A stretch of DNA of 64,000 nucleotides from Acidimicrobiaceae bacterium (GCA_026708645.1 JAPOUM010000014.1:24275-88274), one strand, 5' to 3'; shown: positions 47,484-57,800, counted from the first letter of the stretch. Made by a program: numbers and translations. The notes: generated by a model from the letters alone, not told the origin.

Positions 47484-48831
47484 GGCAATGCGCCCGCAGC
47501 TGTCCGAGGTCGGCGCCGATCACTTCGCCGTCCTCGACTATCCAGTCGCCGCCCACCATCACCTTGCGCACATCGGAGGCGCTGCGCCACAACAGCAGCT
47601 GATCCAACAGGTTGTGATCCTCCACGGGGGTCGGCAAGCCTGCGGGGCCCTCCAGGTCGACCAGCTGCAAGTCGGCGTGCCAGCCGGTCTCCAAGCGCCC
47701 CACCCGCTCCATGCCCAGGGTTCGGGCGGCGCCCTCGGTCGCCAGATGCAGCACCTCGGCCGCGGTGATGGCCGTCGGGTTGAGAGCAGCCGCGCGATGC
47801 ACCAGGAAGGCGCCTCGCATCACCGCGAACATGTCGTTGAGATAACCGTCGGAGCCGAGCCCGACTGTGACGCCGCGCTCCAGCAGGTCCAGCAGCGGAG
47901 CGATCCCGGCACCGACTTCGCAGTTGGACAAAGGCATGTGCGACACCTTTATGCCAGTGTCGGCGATGATGTCGACCTCTCGGGGCGACAGTTGCACGCA
48001 CTGGCTCGCCTGAAAGCGCGGGGAGGCCACCCCGAGGCTGTCGTAGAACTCGAGGGGTCTCATGCCGTGGCGCTCGCTGCACCATTGGCCTTCGTGGACG
48101 CCTTCGTTGACGTGGGCGTGACAGAAGACGTCTGAGGATTCGGCCAGAGCGAAAGCCCGGCGGATGAAGTCCTCGCCGCAGGTGAAGGTGGTATGGATGC
48201 TCATGGCGCCCGACACCCGGCTGTCGTGGCTGGTGTGTCTGTCGTGGCTGTCTCGGCTGTCTCGACTGTCCTGGCGGACTCGGCAGGCTTCGATGAAACG
48301 CACGTTCTCGTCGAGGCCGGCCTGGCCGTTGTCGGCGCCCATGCGTTCGGTGGCCTCGAATGACAGCACCGCGCGCAGGCCGCTCGGGGCCACGGCTTCT
48401 TGCTGCACGAAAAGGGCGTCGGGCAGGGCGTTGGGAGCTTCGAGAATGTCGAAGAAGCTGGTGGTGCCCCCGGCCGCAAGCTGTGCTGTCACCCAAGCGG
48501 CTGCGGCACGGATCATCGACGGGTCGAGGGCGTTCTCCACCAGCGGCCACCAGTAGTCCGCCAAAAACCCCCAGAAGTCCGAAACTGGCGCCGCCGGTGC
48601 GGGCACGCCGTGAGCCAGAACCCCGTAGAGATGCACATGAGCGTTGACGAAACCGGGCAGCAGCACGCAGCCGGACCCGTCGCAGAAGAGGTCGTCCGGG
48701 TAGCGCCGGGTCAGCTCATCTGCCGGACCCGAGTCAGCGATCAGGCCGTCGCTGACACGCACCGCCCAAAGGTGGCGGGGTTCGTCCAGCGCCGCAGTGA
48801 CCGCCCAGTCACAAGAGATGAGAGTCCCCAC
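47455..48831 (-). CDS. ssnA: SsnA-like amidohydrolase
   Basis: 458 residues from the GTG at 48831, with GGAAGG about 11 bases upstream. The metal-dependent hydrolase core has VLLPGFVNAHVHLYGVLAHG (HxH), FCHAHVNEG, the GIKVSHMPLSNCEVGAG block and GVTVGLGSDGYLNDMF (Asp). It is closest to SsnA and guanine/chlorohydrolase-type deaminases, which in E. coli lie beside xdhD. A 9-bp tandem array at 48221-48273 inserts DSRDSRDSHDRHTSHDSR into the protein between conserved blocks. The product of the adjacent molybdenum enzyme could be its substrate (inference). Confidence 0.88.
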   Translation of the reverse strand: MGTLISCDWAVTAALDEPRHLWAVRVSDGLIADSGPADELTRRYPDDLFCDGSGCVLLPGFVNAHVHLYGVLAHGVPAPAAPVSDFWGFLADYWWPLVENALDPSMIRAAAAWVTAQLAAGGTTSFFDILEAPNALPDALFVQQEAVAPSGLRAVLSFEATERMGADNGQAGLDENVRFIEACRVRQDSRDSRDSHDRHTSHDSRVSGAMSIHTTFTCGEDFIRRAFALAESSDVFCHAHVNEGVHEGQWCSERHGMRPLEFYDSLGVASPRFQASQCVQLSPREVDIIADTGIKVSHMPLSNCEVGAGIAPLLDLLERGVTVGLGSDGYLNDMFAVMRGAFLVHRAAALNPTAITAAEVLHLATEGAARTLGMERVGRLETGWHADLQLVDLEGPAGLPTPVEDHNLLDQLLLWRSASDVRKVMVGGDWIVEDGEVIGADLGQLRAHCREQAARLWA

Positions 48832-48859
48832 AGCACCTGAACCTTCCGGGCGTAGCGGG

Positions 48860-51799
48860 TTATGGGGCTTGCAGGGCAGCCCAGACCCTTTCGGGGGTGA
48901 ACGGCAGATCGTTGATGGCGACACCGGTGGCGTCCAAGATGGCGTTGCGCACGGCGGGGGCCACGCCGTCTTTGGGTATCTCGGCCACGGCTTTGGCGCC
49001 GAAGGGGCCGCTGTCCTCCATGGTCTGCACTAGGTAGACCACCGTGTCGGGCATCTCGTCGGCCCGATAGATCTTGTACGGGCCGAAAGACGGGTTGACC
49101 ATGCTCCCGTCGTCGTCGAGCACCATCTCTTCGCAATGGGCGTAGCCGAGCGCCTGGATCATCCCGCCCTCCACTTGGCCGGATGCGGTCACCGGGTTGA
49201 TCGCCACCCCGCAGTCCACCGCCATCACCAGCTTGGTGACGGTGACCTGGCCGGTTCCGACGTCCACTTCCACCTCGGCGAACTGGGCCGCGAACGGCGG
49301 CGGGCAGTCCGGCGACACGTGCGAAGCAGTGCCCATGATCTGCTCCTGGTCCTGCCAGTGCAGCGAGTCGAGCGCGATCTCCTCGAGGCTCACCGAGCGC
49401 CCGTCGGCCGCGTAAGCCCGGCGGTCCCGCAACTCGATGGTGCAGGGCTCGTCCACCTCCAAGAGCATGGCGGCCCGCTCCTTGAGACGGACCCGCACCG
49501 CCTCCGCGGCGCGCAGCGCGGCCGTGCCGGAGATGTAGGTGGTGGACGAGGCGTATGCGCCGGTGTCGAACGGGGTCATGTCGGTGTCGCTGGAATAGAC
49601 CTTGATGTCTTCGAGGGGCACTCCCAGCACCTCGGCCGCGATCTGGCCGATGACGGTGTCGGCGCCGGTGCCGAGATCGGTGGCGCCGATCAGCATGTTG
49701 AAAGAGCCGTCGTCGTTGAGCTTGATCGAGCAGCCGCCCATGTCCAGGAACGGGATGGCCGTGCCGTGCATGCAGAAGGCGAACCCCAGACCCCGCCGGA
49801 TGTGGGGGCGGTCAGTCGGCGCTTTCCAGGCGCCGTCGTCGCGGCGGTCCCAGCCGATCTCGCGCATTCCTTGAGCCACGCACTCCTCTATGCCCGACGA
49901 CATGACCTTCGGATACTCGTCGAGCTCTCCTTCGGCCACGGCGCGCTCGCCGAGATGCGGGGCGATGTCCATCTCGTCGCCGACGGTCACCCAGTTGCGG
50001 CGCTTGAACTCGATCGGATCGAGCCCCAGCGCCCGGGCGATGTCCTCCATGTGGGCTTCGAGGGCGAACTCGGCCTGCGGAGCGCCGTAGCCCCGGTAGG
50101 CGCCCGGCACCGGGATGTTGGTGTAGACGACGTGGCAGTCGAAACGCTTGGATGCGGCGTTGTAGGAGGTGAGCCCCCGCAGCCCCGACACGATCTGCAC
50201 GGTGAAACCGTGGGTGCCGTAGGGACCGGTGTTGCCGATGATCGACATGTCCTGGGCCAGCAGGGCGCCGTCGCCGTCGACCGCGGTGCGGTAGGTGATG
50301 GTCTGGGGGTGGCGGGTGCGGCTGGCGTAGAACTCCTCGGCGCGGTCGAGCTCCAGGCGCACGGGGCGGCGGGTGGCGATGGCGAGATGCGCCACTATGT
50401 CTTCGATCAGCATCTCCTGCTTGGCGCCGAAGCCGCCGCCGATGCGGGGCTTGATCACCCGGATGTCTTTGATGTCCATGCCGATCAGCGGCGCCAGCAT
50501 CCGGCGTGTGTGGAACGGCACCTGGGTGGCGGTTCGCACCACCATGCGCTCGTCGGAGTCGAGCCAGGCCATCGAGATGTGCGGCTCGATGGGGCACTGC
50601 TGCACCTGATGCACCCTGAAGGTCTGCTCGAAGACGTGAGCAGCGTTGGCGAGGTTGCCGTCCACGTCGCCGCGCTCCGCAGTCATGTGATGGACCAGGT
50701 TGCGCCGCGGGTCGCAGATGTGCGTGGTGTCGTCCTCGTCGTGGATCTTGGGAGCGTCGGGATCCATGGCGTCGCGCTCGTCGAACACCGCGGGCAGGAC
50801 CTCGTAGTCGACTTCGACGAGGCGCAGAGCCTCCTCGGCGGCTTCGACGGTCTCGGCAGCCACGGCAGCCACACGGTCGCCGACGTGGCGGACCCTGTCA
50901 TCGAAGCTGACCTGATCGTAGGGATGCGGGTTGGGCCAGCTCTGGCCGCCGGACGCGTATTTGACTCTGGGGGTGTTGCCGTGATGCAGCACGGCGTGGA
51001 CTCCGGGCACTGCCAGGGCCTTCGAATCGTCGATGCTGCGGATCTTGGCGTGGGCGTGGGGACTGCGCAGCACTTTGGCATGGAGCATCCCGCGGGGTTC
51101 GACGTCGTCGGTGAACGCCGGGTTGCCTTTGGCCAGGCGCACGGCGTCGACTTTGACTTCGGGTTTGCCGACCACCGCCATGTCGGGCACTTCACGCGAC
51201 GGCACCAGCCGCGGCACCGCCGCGGACGCCTCAGGGGGCGCGGCCCGCGGATCGTCGGGGTCCAGGGCCGGGGCGGGGTTGCGTCCGTCGCTCAAAGGCG
51301 GGATCACCAGCGGCGCGAAAGCCTCGGTGCTGTCGTCTCGCAGCATCGCCGCGGCCCGCTTGACGGCCTCGACCGGTTTCACGTAGGCCGTCTCGCGGTC
51401 GAGTATCCCTGAGAGCATGTCGCGGATCTCCGCTTCGGAAGGGTCGGGTTCCTCGTCGAGCAGGGCCAGAGTGCCGAGGATCATCGCCCCGGCGGAGTAG
51501 CCGGACTGGAAGGCGCCGACCGCGGCGAAAGCGGCCTGTATGGGATGCAGCTCCGGCGAGACGTTGAGCGACTCGACGGTGGTGACACGATGGCCGTGAG
51601 CCGAAGCGGCGAGGATCACGTCGGCGGAGGCGAGGCGACCGTCGTAGAGGATCGCCGCCGCGCCGGTCTCGCCGCTCTCGGAGCCGTAACGCACCGAGAA
51701 CATCCCCAGGCGCCGCAGGGCTTCGCGCAGGGTGACGTGCGCTTCGACGGACAGCGTGGCCGCAGCGCCGTTCAGCTCGAATGTCACGTCCATGGCCAT
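48860..51799 (-). CDS. XdhD/YgfN-like molybdenum hydroxylase with degenerate 2Fe-2S domain
   Basis: 979 residues. Residues 1-160 have the shape of a xanthine-dehydrogenase 2Fe-2S module but every cluster cysteine is replaced: VRYGSESGETGAAAI for the first loop, QSGYSAGAMIL for QCGYC, LDRETAYVKPVEA for CRCTG. The rest is the molybdopterin domain: LRSPHAHAKI, IGGGFGAKQEMLIEDIVAHL, ANDgap-type RGYGAPQAEFALEAHMEDIA, and GPFGAKAVAEIPKDG with the catalytic glutamate. The same cysteine loss is known in E. coli XdhD, so this is a family trait rather than decay. These enzymes are annotated as putative selenate or purine reductases; the reaction is not settled. Starts 1 base overlapping the FAD gene. 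Confidence 0.9.
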   Translation of the reverse strand: MAMDVTFELNGAAATLSVEAHVTLREALRRLGMFSVRYGSESGETGAAAILYDGRLASADVILAASAHGHRVTTVESLNVSPELHPIQAAFAAVGAFQSGYSAGAMILGTLALLDEEPDPSEAEIRDMLSGILDRETAYVKPVEAVKRAAAMLRDDSTEAFAPLVIPPLSDGRNPAPALDPDDPRAAPPEASAAVPRLVPSREVPDMAVVGKPEVKVDAVRLAKGNPAFTDDVEPRGMLHAKVLRSPHAHAKIRSIDDSKALAVPGVHAVLHHGNTPRVKYASGGQSWPNPHPYDQVSFDDRVRHVGDRVAAVAAETVEAAEEALRLVEVDYEVLPAVFDERDAMDPDAPKIHDEDDTTHICDPRRNLVHHMTAERGDVDGNLANAAHVFEQTFRVHQVQQCPIEPHISMAWLDSDERMVVRTATQVPFHTRRMLAPLIGMDIKDIRVIKPRIGGGFGAKQEMLIEDIVAHLAIATRRPVRLELDRAEEFYASRTRHPQTITYRTAVDGDGALLAQDMSIIGNTGPYGTHGFTVQIVSGLRGLTSYNAASKRFDCHVVYTNIPVPGAYRGYGAPQAEFALEAHMEDIARALGLDPIEFKRRNWVTVGDEMDIAPHLGERAVAEGELDEYPKVMSSGIEECVAQGMREIGWDRRDDGAWKAPTDRPHIRRGLGFAFCMHGTAIPFLDMGGCSIKLNDDGSFNMLIGATDLGTGADTVIGQIAAEVLGVPLEDIKVYSSDTDMTPFDTGAYASSTTYISGTAALRAAEAVRVRLKERAAMLLEVDEPCTIELRDRRAYAADGRSVSLEEIALDSLHWQDQEQIMGTASHVSPDCPPPFAAQFAEVEVDVGTGQVTVTKLVMAVDCGVAINPVTASGQVEGGMIQALGYAHCEEMVLDDDGSMVNPSFGPYKIYRADEMPDTVVYLVQTMEDSGPFGAKAVAEIPKDGVAPAVRNAILDATGVAINDLPFTPERVWAALQAP

Positions 51800-52593
51800 C
51801 AGCTCAGTTCCTCGTTGACGCGGGCTGCCAGGGTGGCGGCCAGATGCAGGCGGTAATCGCGGCTGCCCCGGAAGTCGCCGGGCGGGTTCAGGCCCGCGGT
51901 GGGGTCGCCGGCGTCGACCAGCACGGGACGCTCGGCAACTCCGGTGAGAGCCATCGACACGCCGTCGGTGCTGCGGCGACCGTAGACGGCCACAATAGGC
52001 ACGTCGGCGGGCGTGCGCCCGGCGCCGGCCGAGGCGGTGCGGCCCTCCGCGGCGACGGACACCGCAGTGATCAACGCTCCCGGCGCCAGCGGCAGGCCGG
52101 ATCCGAGCACCTCTGCGAGGCTGCTCGCTGATGCTCTGTCGGCGTCCGGGGCGTCGGCGGTAGCAGCGTCCGGGGTGGAGCTGGCGTCGGGGCCGGGGCC
52201 GCTCAGTTCCACTTCGGCGTCGTGAGCCAGCATCGCCGCCAACAGCAGGCTCTCCGATGACCCTTTGGCCACCAAGCCGCCCATCGTCGCCAGCGTCCGC
52301 AGCGTGGAGGGCTGCTCGGCGCGCGCCAGTGCCCGCAGCGAATCCGGCAGCAGCTCGCTGCGACGCATTGCGTCGAGCGTGGCGGTCGCCCCGACACGCA
52401 CTCTCCCGGCGCTTTCGGCAACAGTGATCTCGTCGAGCCCCAACGCCTGCAAGTCGACCGCCTCGAGATCCGAGGGTTCCCGGTCGGCGTTCAGGGCGGT
52501 GCCGCCGCCCAACGCCACCCGACGCGGCGAGCGCAGCAGTTCGAGGGCCTCCTCAACGGAGGCGGGACGGTGATATTGCGATATCAGAGGCAC
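51799..52593 (-). CDS. FAD-binding subunit of a molybdenum hydroxylase (YgfM/CoxM type)
   Basis: 264 residues from the GTG at 52593 (VPLISQYHRPASVEEALELL). VALGGGTALNAD is the FAD-binding loop, and TLRTLATMGGLVAKGSSESL is the second FAD motif of CO-dehydrogenase flavoproteins. An Ala/Asp/Ser-rich stretch around DASSTPDAATADAPD interrupts the core. It delivers electrons between the molybdenum centre and an acceptor. It is the first gene of the operon, overlapping the XdhD-like gene by 1 base. With no functional 2Fe-2S cluster in that partner, the electron path is unclear. Confidence 0.85.
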   Translation of the reverse strand: MPLISQYHRPASVEEALELLRSPRRVALGGGTALNADREPSDLEAVDLQALGLDEITVAESAGRVRVGATATLDAMRRSELLPDSLRALARAEQPSTLRTLATMGGLVAKGSSESLLLAAMLAHDAEVELSGPGPDASSTPDAATADAPDADRASASSLAEVLGSGLPLAPGALITAVSVAAEGRTASAGAGRTPADVPIVAVYGRRSTDGVSMALTGVAERPVLVDAGDPTAGLNPPGDFRGSRDYRLHLAATLAARVNEELS

Positions 52594-52743
52594 GAGAGCG
52601 AACGCTAGCAAACATGAAACAACGCCCGACCCCCGACCCCCAACCGAGCCCTCCGCCATCCGAAGCCAACAGCCGCCCTCATGCCGTCACTGCGGTCGCG
52701 CCCACGCGTCCGTCCGCAACAGGGCACAGCGAGGCAGCGCTTT

Positions 52744-54705
52744 TCAGCGCCGAGGCCGCCTCTGAAATGTCGTCTGTGGCCCAGACACTGAAGCGTCCCT
52801 GATGCCGCTGTCGTGTCGCGCGTGTTGCGGGATGATTCTGAGGAAGCGGCTCGGCTTGATGTGCGAGGGCTCTGCTCGGTATCTCGGGAATCGGTCGACG
52901 TATGGATGGGTGAGAGTAAGGGTCTCTTTGGCCCTGGTCATGGCGACATAGAGGATTCGCAACTCTTCGCCGATGCCGCCCAGCGATTCCTTGTGGCGGC
53001 TGTGAGGGAAGGCACCGTCCTCCATGCCGATGATATAGACGTCTCGGAACTCGAGCCCTTTGGATGCATGCACTGTGCTGATCCACACGGCGGGTGCTTT
53101 CTGGTCGATCTCGACGGCGTCGGAGATCGCGACATGCGCCAGAAAATCGTCGATATTGCTGTAGGAGGAGACCTCCGACAAGAGAGAAGTCAGATTCTCG
53201 AGGCGTGTCTCGACTTCCTCACTGTCCTGCGCTTCGAGTCTCGACCAGCAACCTGATCTGTCGAGCAGTTCGTCGAGTGTGTCTCTGGGCGGCTTCTTGG
53301 AGTGTGAGGCGGATTCGATCATCTCACGGAATTGTGTGACTGCTCCGGTTACGGGATCGGCCAGTCTGTGCTCGTCGATCCTCTGCGTCCATTGGTAAAA
53401 AGTCGGTACCCCGTCGCGGATAGCGGCGTCGGCGGCATTGAAGACGCGCCGGGAGAGTCTTGGATGCGTCATCTCGAATGCCCGTCTGAGATTGAGGTCG
53501 TCGGAGAGGTTGGATGCTGATTTGAGCAAGCAGAGAGCGTCACGGACCTCGTCGCTGCCGTAGAAAGAGTTGGCACCGATCACGACATAGGGGACGCTCA
53601 GATTTTTCAGGAGCTCTTGGATGCCGCTGGACTGCTTGCCGATGCGAGAAAGCACTGCCATCTCATCGAAAGGGACTCCGTCTTCAAGATGGCGTTTCAC
53701 TAGGGATTCGACCACGAACGACGACTCTTCGGCTTTATCGAATGCTGTATGGCGATGCACGAGCGCTCCAGGTCCGATGCGAGTGCGAAGTTTTCTAGGT
53801 GAGCAGATCGGGTTGCGCGCCCGCACGGCGTTCGCCGCTGCGATGATGTTGCCGGTGCTTCGGTAGTTGCGGTCGAGCACGACCGTGGTGGTGCCCGCGA
53901 GAGTCGTCGCGAAATCCTCGATGATTCTGGGCTTGGCGCCCCTGAACGCGTAGATGGACTGATCCGGGTCGCCGACGACGGTGATCTGGCGATGTCGGGC
54001 AGCCAGCATCACCACGATCTCGTGCTGGACTTCGTTGGTGTCCTGGTATTCGTCGACGCAGATGTGATCGAAACGCTGCTGCCAGCGAGAGCGCACGTCG
54101 TCGTGGAGGCGCAGCAGCGTGCGAGTGTTGACCAGCAGGTCATCGAAGTCCATCGCCTTCGCCCGAGCTAGATGCCGCTCATACTGAGCGTACGCCCGGA
54201 CCGTTCTCACGCCAGGCCCGAAGTGTTCGGCTAGATCATCAGAGTTCAAGCCCCTGCTCTTGGCATCGGTGATGAAGTTGCGCAGCACCTGGGCTTGATC
54301 CTGTCCTGTTGCCTGCGCCGCGAACGGAACGATCTCGTCGGAGATTCGTCGGCAGAGTCGAGTCGAGTCGGCTGCGTCGTAGATGGTGAATTCAGCGGGG
54401 AATCCGAGACGGTCGGCGTCGCTGCGAAGGATGCTCAAGCAGGCGGAGTGGATGGTAGAGATCCAGATGTCGTCGGCTGCGTGCGGGATGAGCTCCCGTA
54501 AGCGAATGCGCATCTCACCGGCGGCTTTGTTGGTGAAGGTGATCGCCAGTATGCGCGACTCTCTGACACCTCGATGTTCGATCAGGTGAGCAATCCGGTG
54601 CGTGAGCATCCGGGTCTTGCCCGTCCCGGCGCCTGCGATCACCAGCAACGGCCCGCCCGAATGAGTGACCGCCTCACGCTGCTGAGCGTTCAACTCTTCA
54701 AGCAA
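52744..54705 (-). CDS. UvrD/PcrA-like superfamily 1 DNA helicase
   Basis: 653 residues from a TTG at 54705, chosen because AGGAGAGGAGA ends 7 bases upstream and the protein then begins directly at the helicase core. An upstream GTG (54828) would add 41 basic residues. Motifs: LVIAGAGTGKTRMLTHR (25-31 P-loop), ITFTNKAAGEMRIRL, VDEYQDTNEVQHEI, VVGDPDQSIYAFRGA, LDRNYRST, VHASKGLEFRDVYIIGMEDG and YVAMTRAKETL. It is a 3'-to-5' helicase. It lacks the C-terminal extension of housekeeping PcrA. It is divergent from the nuclease-RecQ gene and shares that block's lower GC, so it may work with it. Confidence 0.9.
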   Translation of the reverse strand: MLEELNAQQREAVTHSGGPLLVIAGAGTGKTRMLTHRIAHLIEHRGVRESRILAITFTNKAAGEMRIRLRELIPHAADDIWISTIHSACLSILRSDADRLGFPAEFTIYDAADSTRLCRRISDEIVPFAAQATGQDQAQVLRNFITDAKSRGLNSDDLAEHFGPGVRTVRAYAQYERHLARAKAMDFDDLLVNTRTLLRLHDDVRSRWQQRFDHICVDEYQDTNEVQHEIVVMLAARHRQITVVGDPDQSIYAFRGAKPRIIEDFATTLAGTTTVVLDRNYRSTGNIIAAANAVRARNPICSPRKLRTRIGPGALVHRHTAFDKAEESSFVVESLVKRHLEDGVPFDEMAVLSRIGKQSSGIQELLKNLSVPYVVIGANSFYGSDEVRDALCLLKSASNLSDDLNLRRAFEMTHPRLSRRVFNAADAAIRDGVPTFYQWTQRIDEHRLADPVTGAVTQFREMIESASHSKKPPRDTLDELLDRSGCWSRLEAQDSEEVETRLENLTSLLSEVSSYSNIDDFLAHVAISDAVEIDQKAPAVWISTVHASKGLEFRDVYIIGMEDGAFPHSRHKESLGGIGEELRILYVAMTRAKETLTLTHPYVDRFPRYRAEPSHIKPSRFLRIIPQHARHDSGIRDASVSGPQTTFQRRPRR

Positions 54706-54710
54706 CCGCG

Positions 54711-54724
54711 AATCTCCTCTCCTG
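54711..54724 (-). promoter_or_regulatory. Strong ribosome binding site that favours a TTG start for the UvrD-like gene
   Basis: On the minus strand AGGAGAGGAGATT precedes TTG 54705 with 7 bases between GGAGA and the codon. No comparable site precedes the in-frame GTG at 54828. Confidence 0.6.
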
Positions 54725-54756
54725 CGTGATTGCCTTCGCTTGCTCGACCGTCGAGT

Positions 54757-54785
54757 TTGCGCGCTCCGTTCGCCAGGATCATACT
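54757..54785. promoter_or_regulatory. Divergent promoter region between the UvrD-like and nuclease-RecQ genes
   Basis: Plus strand: TTGCGC (54757-54762), 17 bases, CATACT (54780-54785), reading toward the RecQ-like gene. Minus strand: TATGAT at 54783-54778 matches 5 of 6 of the -10 consensus, reading toward the UvrD-like gene. The two -10 elements overlap, so the promoters would compete or be controlled together. Confidence 0.35.
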
Positions 54786-54847
54786 CTTCGTTCGATGCGA
54801 GCCCACGATCACCGACAAAAACAGACACCAGTTCGAAATCTCAGCAA

Positions 54848-57800
54848 ATGAGTGACAGTCGAGTTGAGTCTGGGGTGCGCGTACGATGGCACGACGCGAC
54901 CATAAAAGTGAGAAGATCGCAGTGGAGGAGCTATTGCGCGTCTGTCGGCGCATCGCTGCGAAGCATCCCCAGCGAACACTTCGCTGACCTGGCGAACTGT
55001 TGGGTCGCTCGCTCGAAGACCCTCCACCGACCGACTTCGGGCAACGACCTCGGACGGTCCTCGGTGGTCACCACAATGCGCAAGTTGCTGGCCCGCGGTT
55101 CGGCGGCGCCGCTTCACCCAGACGCTGAGAGACGCTTACTTGAGGCCGCCGGCCTCGCTTCAAAGCTCGGGGGCGCTGAATCTCCGGGTGACCTGGCGCC
55201 GCGGCTGACTGAGCCGCCGACCCTCACAAAGGACGCTTTCTCAGTTCCGGTAGGCGAGGAAGTCGTCTTCGATTCTGACCTCACGGATCCGAACAGTCAC
55301 GGCAGCGAAGACGCCTTCGTCGAGTGGGTCGGCACCCAGGCACCGTTCGCTACGCGCTGGCTAACACCGCAGCCGGCCTTGGATGCGCTGTTGAAGGGCT
55401 GCGGCCACACAGACAGCCAAGAGAGCACCGACTTCGATTCAACCGAAGGGCGTCGATGCGACTTCTTGTTCGCTCCACCTGGTGAACCGGCTTTGGTCTT
55501 CGAGATTGACGGCCGGCAGCACGAGCACCAGAAGGAGACTGACTCGCTCCGTGACCAACAACTCCACAGTGTGGGGATCGAGACGATTCGGGTTCCCGTC
55601 AGCGAACTGAACATAGGCTACGGAGACAGTCTGATGGCAGTCGCTGAGCAACTCGAACGCTTCAAGACAGGAACAAGTCGGATTGAGCCGCTAGTTTGGG
55701 CACCCATCCAGACACACCGACTGGTACTGGGCATCTGCGAAGCCATTGATGCAGGATGGCTAAGCGGGGACCGCTGGCAGATCGAAATCGATGACCCAAC
55801 CGGCCTCGCAGTAGACCTTGTGGAGGCGTATCTCGGGGTGCTCGACGCGCTGGACTGCCTGTGGGGCGACCGGTCCGTCGCTCCGTCTGAAGTGGAGTTC
55901 ATTCAATCTGACGGCCAGTGCGCATATGCGCGAACGGCTATCGGGAACTACAAGCAAGTGCCTTTTATCCAACAACGCGAAGACTGCACGAGCGATGTGA
56001 GAATTCTGCTCGAATGCAGCCGAACGCCGTGTGAGCCTCTGCCCCACCATGATGACCTGCCGACTGTGGTGATACGTCCGACAGGGGTTCCGGTAAGAAT
56101 CGCGGACGAAATGTCAAGAGAATTGATCCGGCGCGCTGCATTCAGCTCTTGCGAAGGCATCGACGACCAACGCTCTGCAATAGAGACTTTGCTGAGAGCG
56201 GTGTTCGCCAAAAAGCAGTTACGAGATGGTCAATTCGAAGCCATCACAGAGGTGCTTGCTGGTCGTGACTGCATGGTGCTACTCCCCACCGGTGCTGGCA
56301 AGAGCATGATCTACCAGCTTGCCGGTCTGTGTCTTCCAGGGACGACGCTCGTGGTAGATCCGCTGGTGGCGCTGATGCAGGATCAAGTCGACGGCCTACG
56401 CGCGCACGGCATCGACCGCGCTACTGCCATCCAGGCCGCCACCAAAAACATGCCTCGCGAAGCGGGAGACTCCTACTTCATCTTCGTTACGCCCGAGAGG
56501 TTGCAACGCCAGCAGTTTCGCAACGAACTCACGGCAGCTTCCGAGACCGCTCCTGTCAATCTGGCCGTGGTTGACGAAGCTCACTGTGTCTCTGAGTGGG
56601 GCCACGATTTTCGTACCGCCTACCTCAACTTCGGTGAAACGCTTCGACAGTCATGCAAGGGCGGTTTGGGTGAGCCACCGTTGCTAGCTCTCACCGGCAC
56701 CGCATCGCGGCCCGTGCTCAAAGATGTTCTGTTTCAGTTGAATATCGAACAAGATCGCGAGAATTCGGTGGTGCGGCCAAGTTCCTTTGATCGCAAAGAG
56801 TTAACTTACCGGGTGGTCCTCACGAAACCCTCTGCTCGCGCAGCGGCGCTCGAAAGCGTGCTCCGCTCAATGCCTCGAAGCTTCGGTTCGTTGGACGGCG
56901 AATTTTGGGAGCCGACCGAGTGTAACGATACGCACTCAGGAATAATCTTCGTTCAAACTGTAGGAGGAGAGAGGGGCATTACTCCGACCTGGAAACAGGT
57001 CAAAAAATTCGCACCGCTAGCAGTCCGTTTCTCAGGCAAAGCACCTGATGGCCGCAACAAGGATACATGGGATGATGACAAAACACGCTTCGCGCAAGCC
57101 TTCAAAGACAACCGTTCGCCTGTCATCGTCACCACTAAGGCGTTCGGGATGGGCATCGACAAGCCAAATGTTCGTTGGGTTATTCACTATGGATTGCCCG
57201 GCTCTGTAGAGGCCTTCTACCAGGAAGTGGGACGCGCCGGACGTGACGGGCAGGAAGCGTATTGTGTATGGATTCTTACTGACTACGACCGCAGAGAGAA
57301 TGAGAGGCGCCTCAGAGATGGAGGCGAGTCTCCTGCTCGCGACGATGTGGCCACAGCGTTGTATTTTCACAATAACTCTTTTCCACCCAGAGAAAAAGAA
57401 CATCGATGCCTGTTGAATGTTTTCGATGCCTTGGAAACCGATGGACCGCAAGAGCAAATCGTGCTTAGCAAGATAGGAGGTCCTGACTCGGTGAAACGGG
57501 CACTGCACCGCCTCGCTGTGCTCTCCATCATTGATGATTATTGCCTGGAGGGTGCAGGATTCAACGAAGCCGCCGTCGTCGACAGGTGCAGCCGACATCC
57601 CGACGACATCGTTCAGGGGCTGCTACACTTCGTTGAAAGGAGCGCTCCCGGTCGACTTGAAAAAATGCGAGCCGATGCAACTATCGAATTTGAGTCACTA
57701 CGCCACGCCGTCAGTCACTGTGGCCGACTACTGATCGACATCGTCAGCGATACGATCACGGCCGCCCGCTTGCGCAGTTTGCGTGAAATGTGGCTGATGG

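Noticed and set aside
49136..51412. 758-codon plus-strand frame opposite the XdhD-like gene
   Set aside because: Mirror frame; the minus strand has clear molybdopterin-domain motifs.
48860..51799. Selenocysteine or frameshift as explanation for the missing cysteines
   Set aside because: There is no in-frame UGA and the frame is intact; conserved non-Cys residues indicate a family trait.
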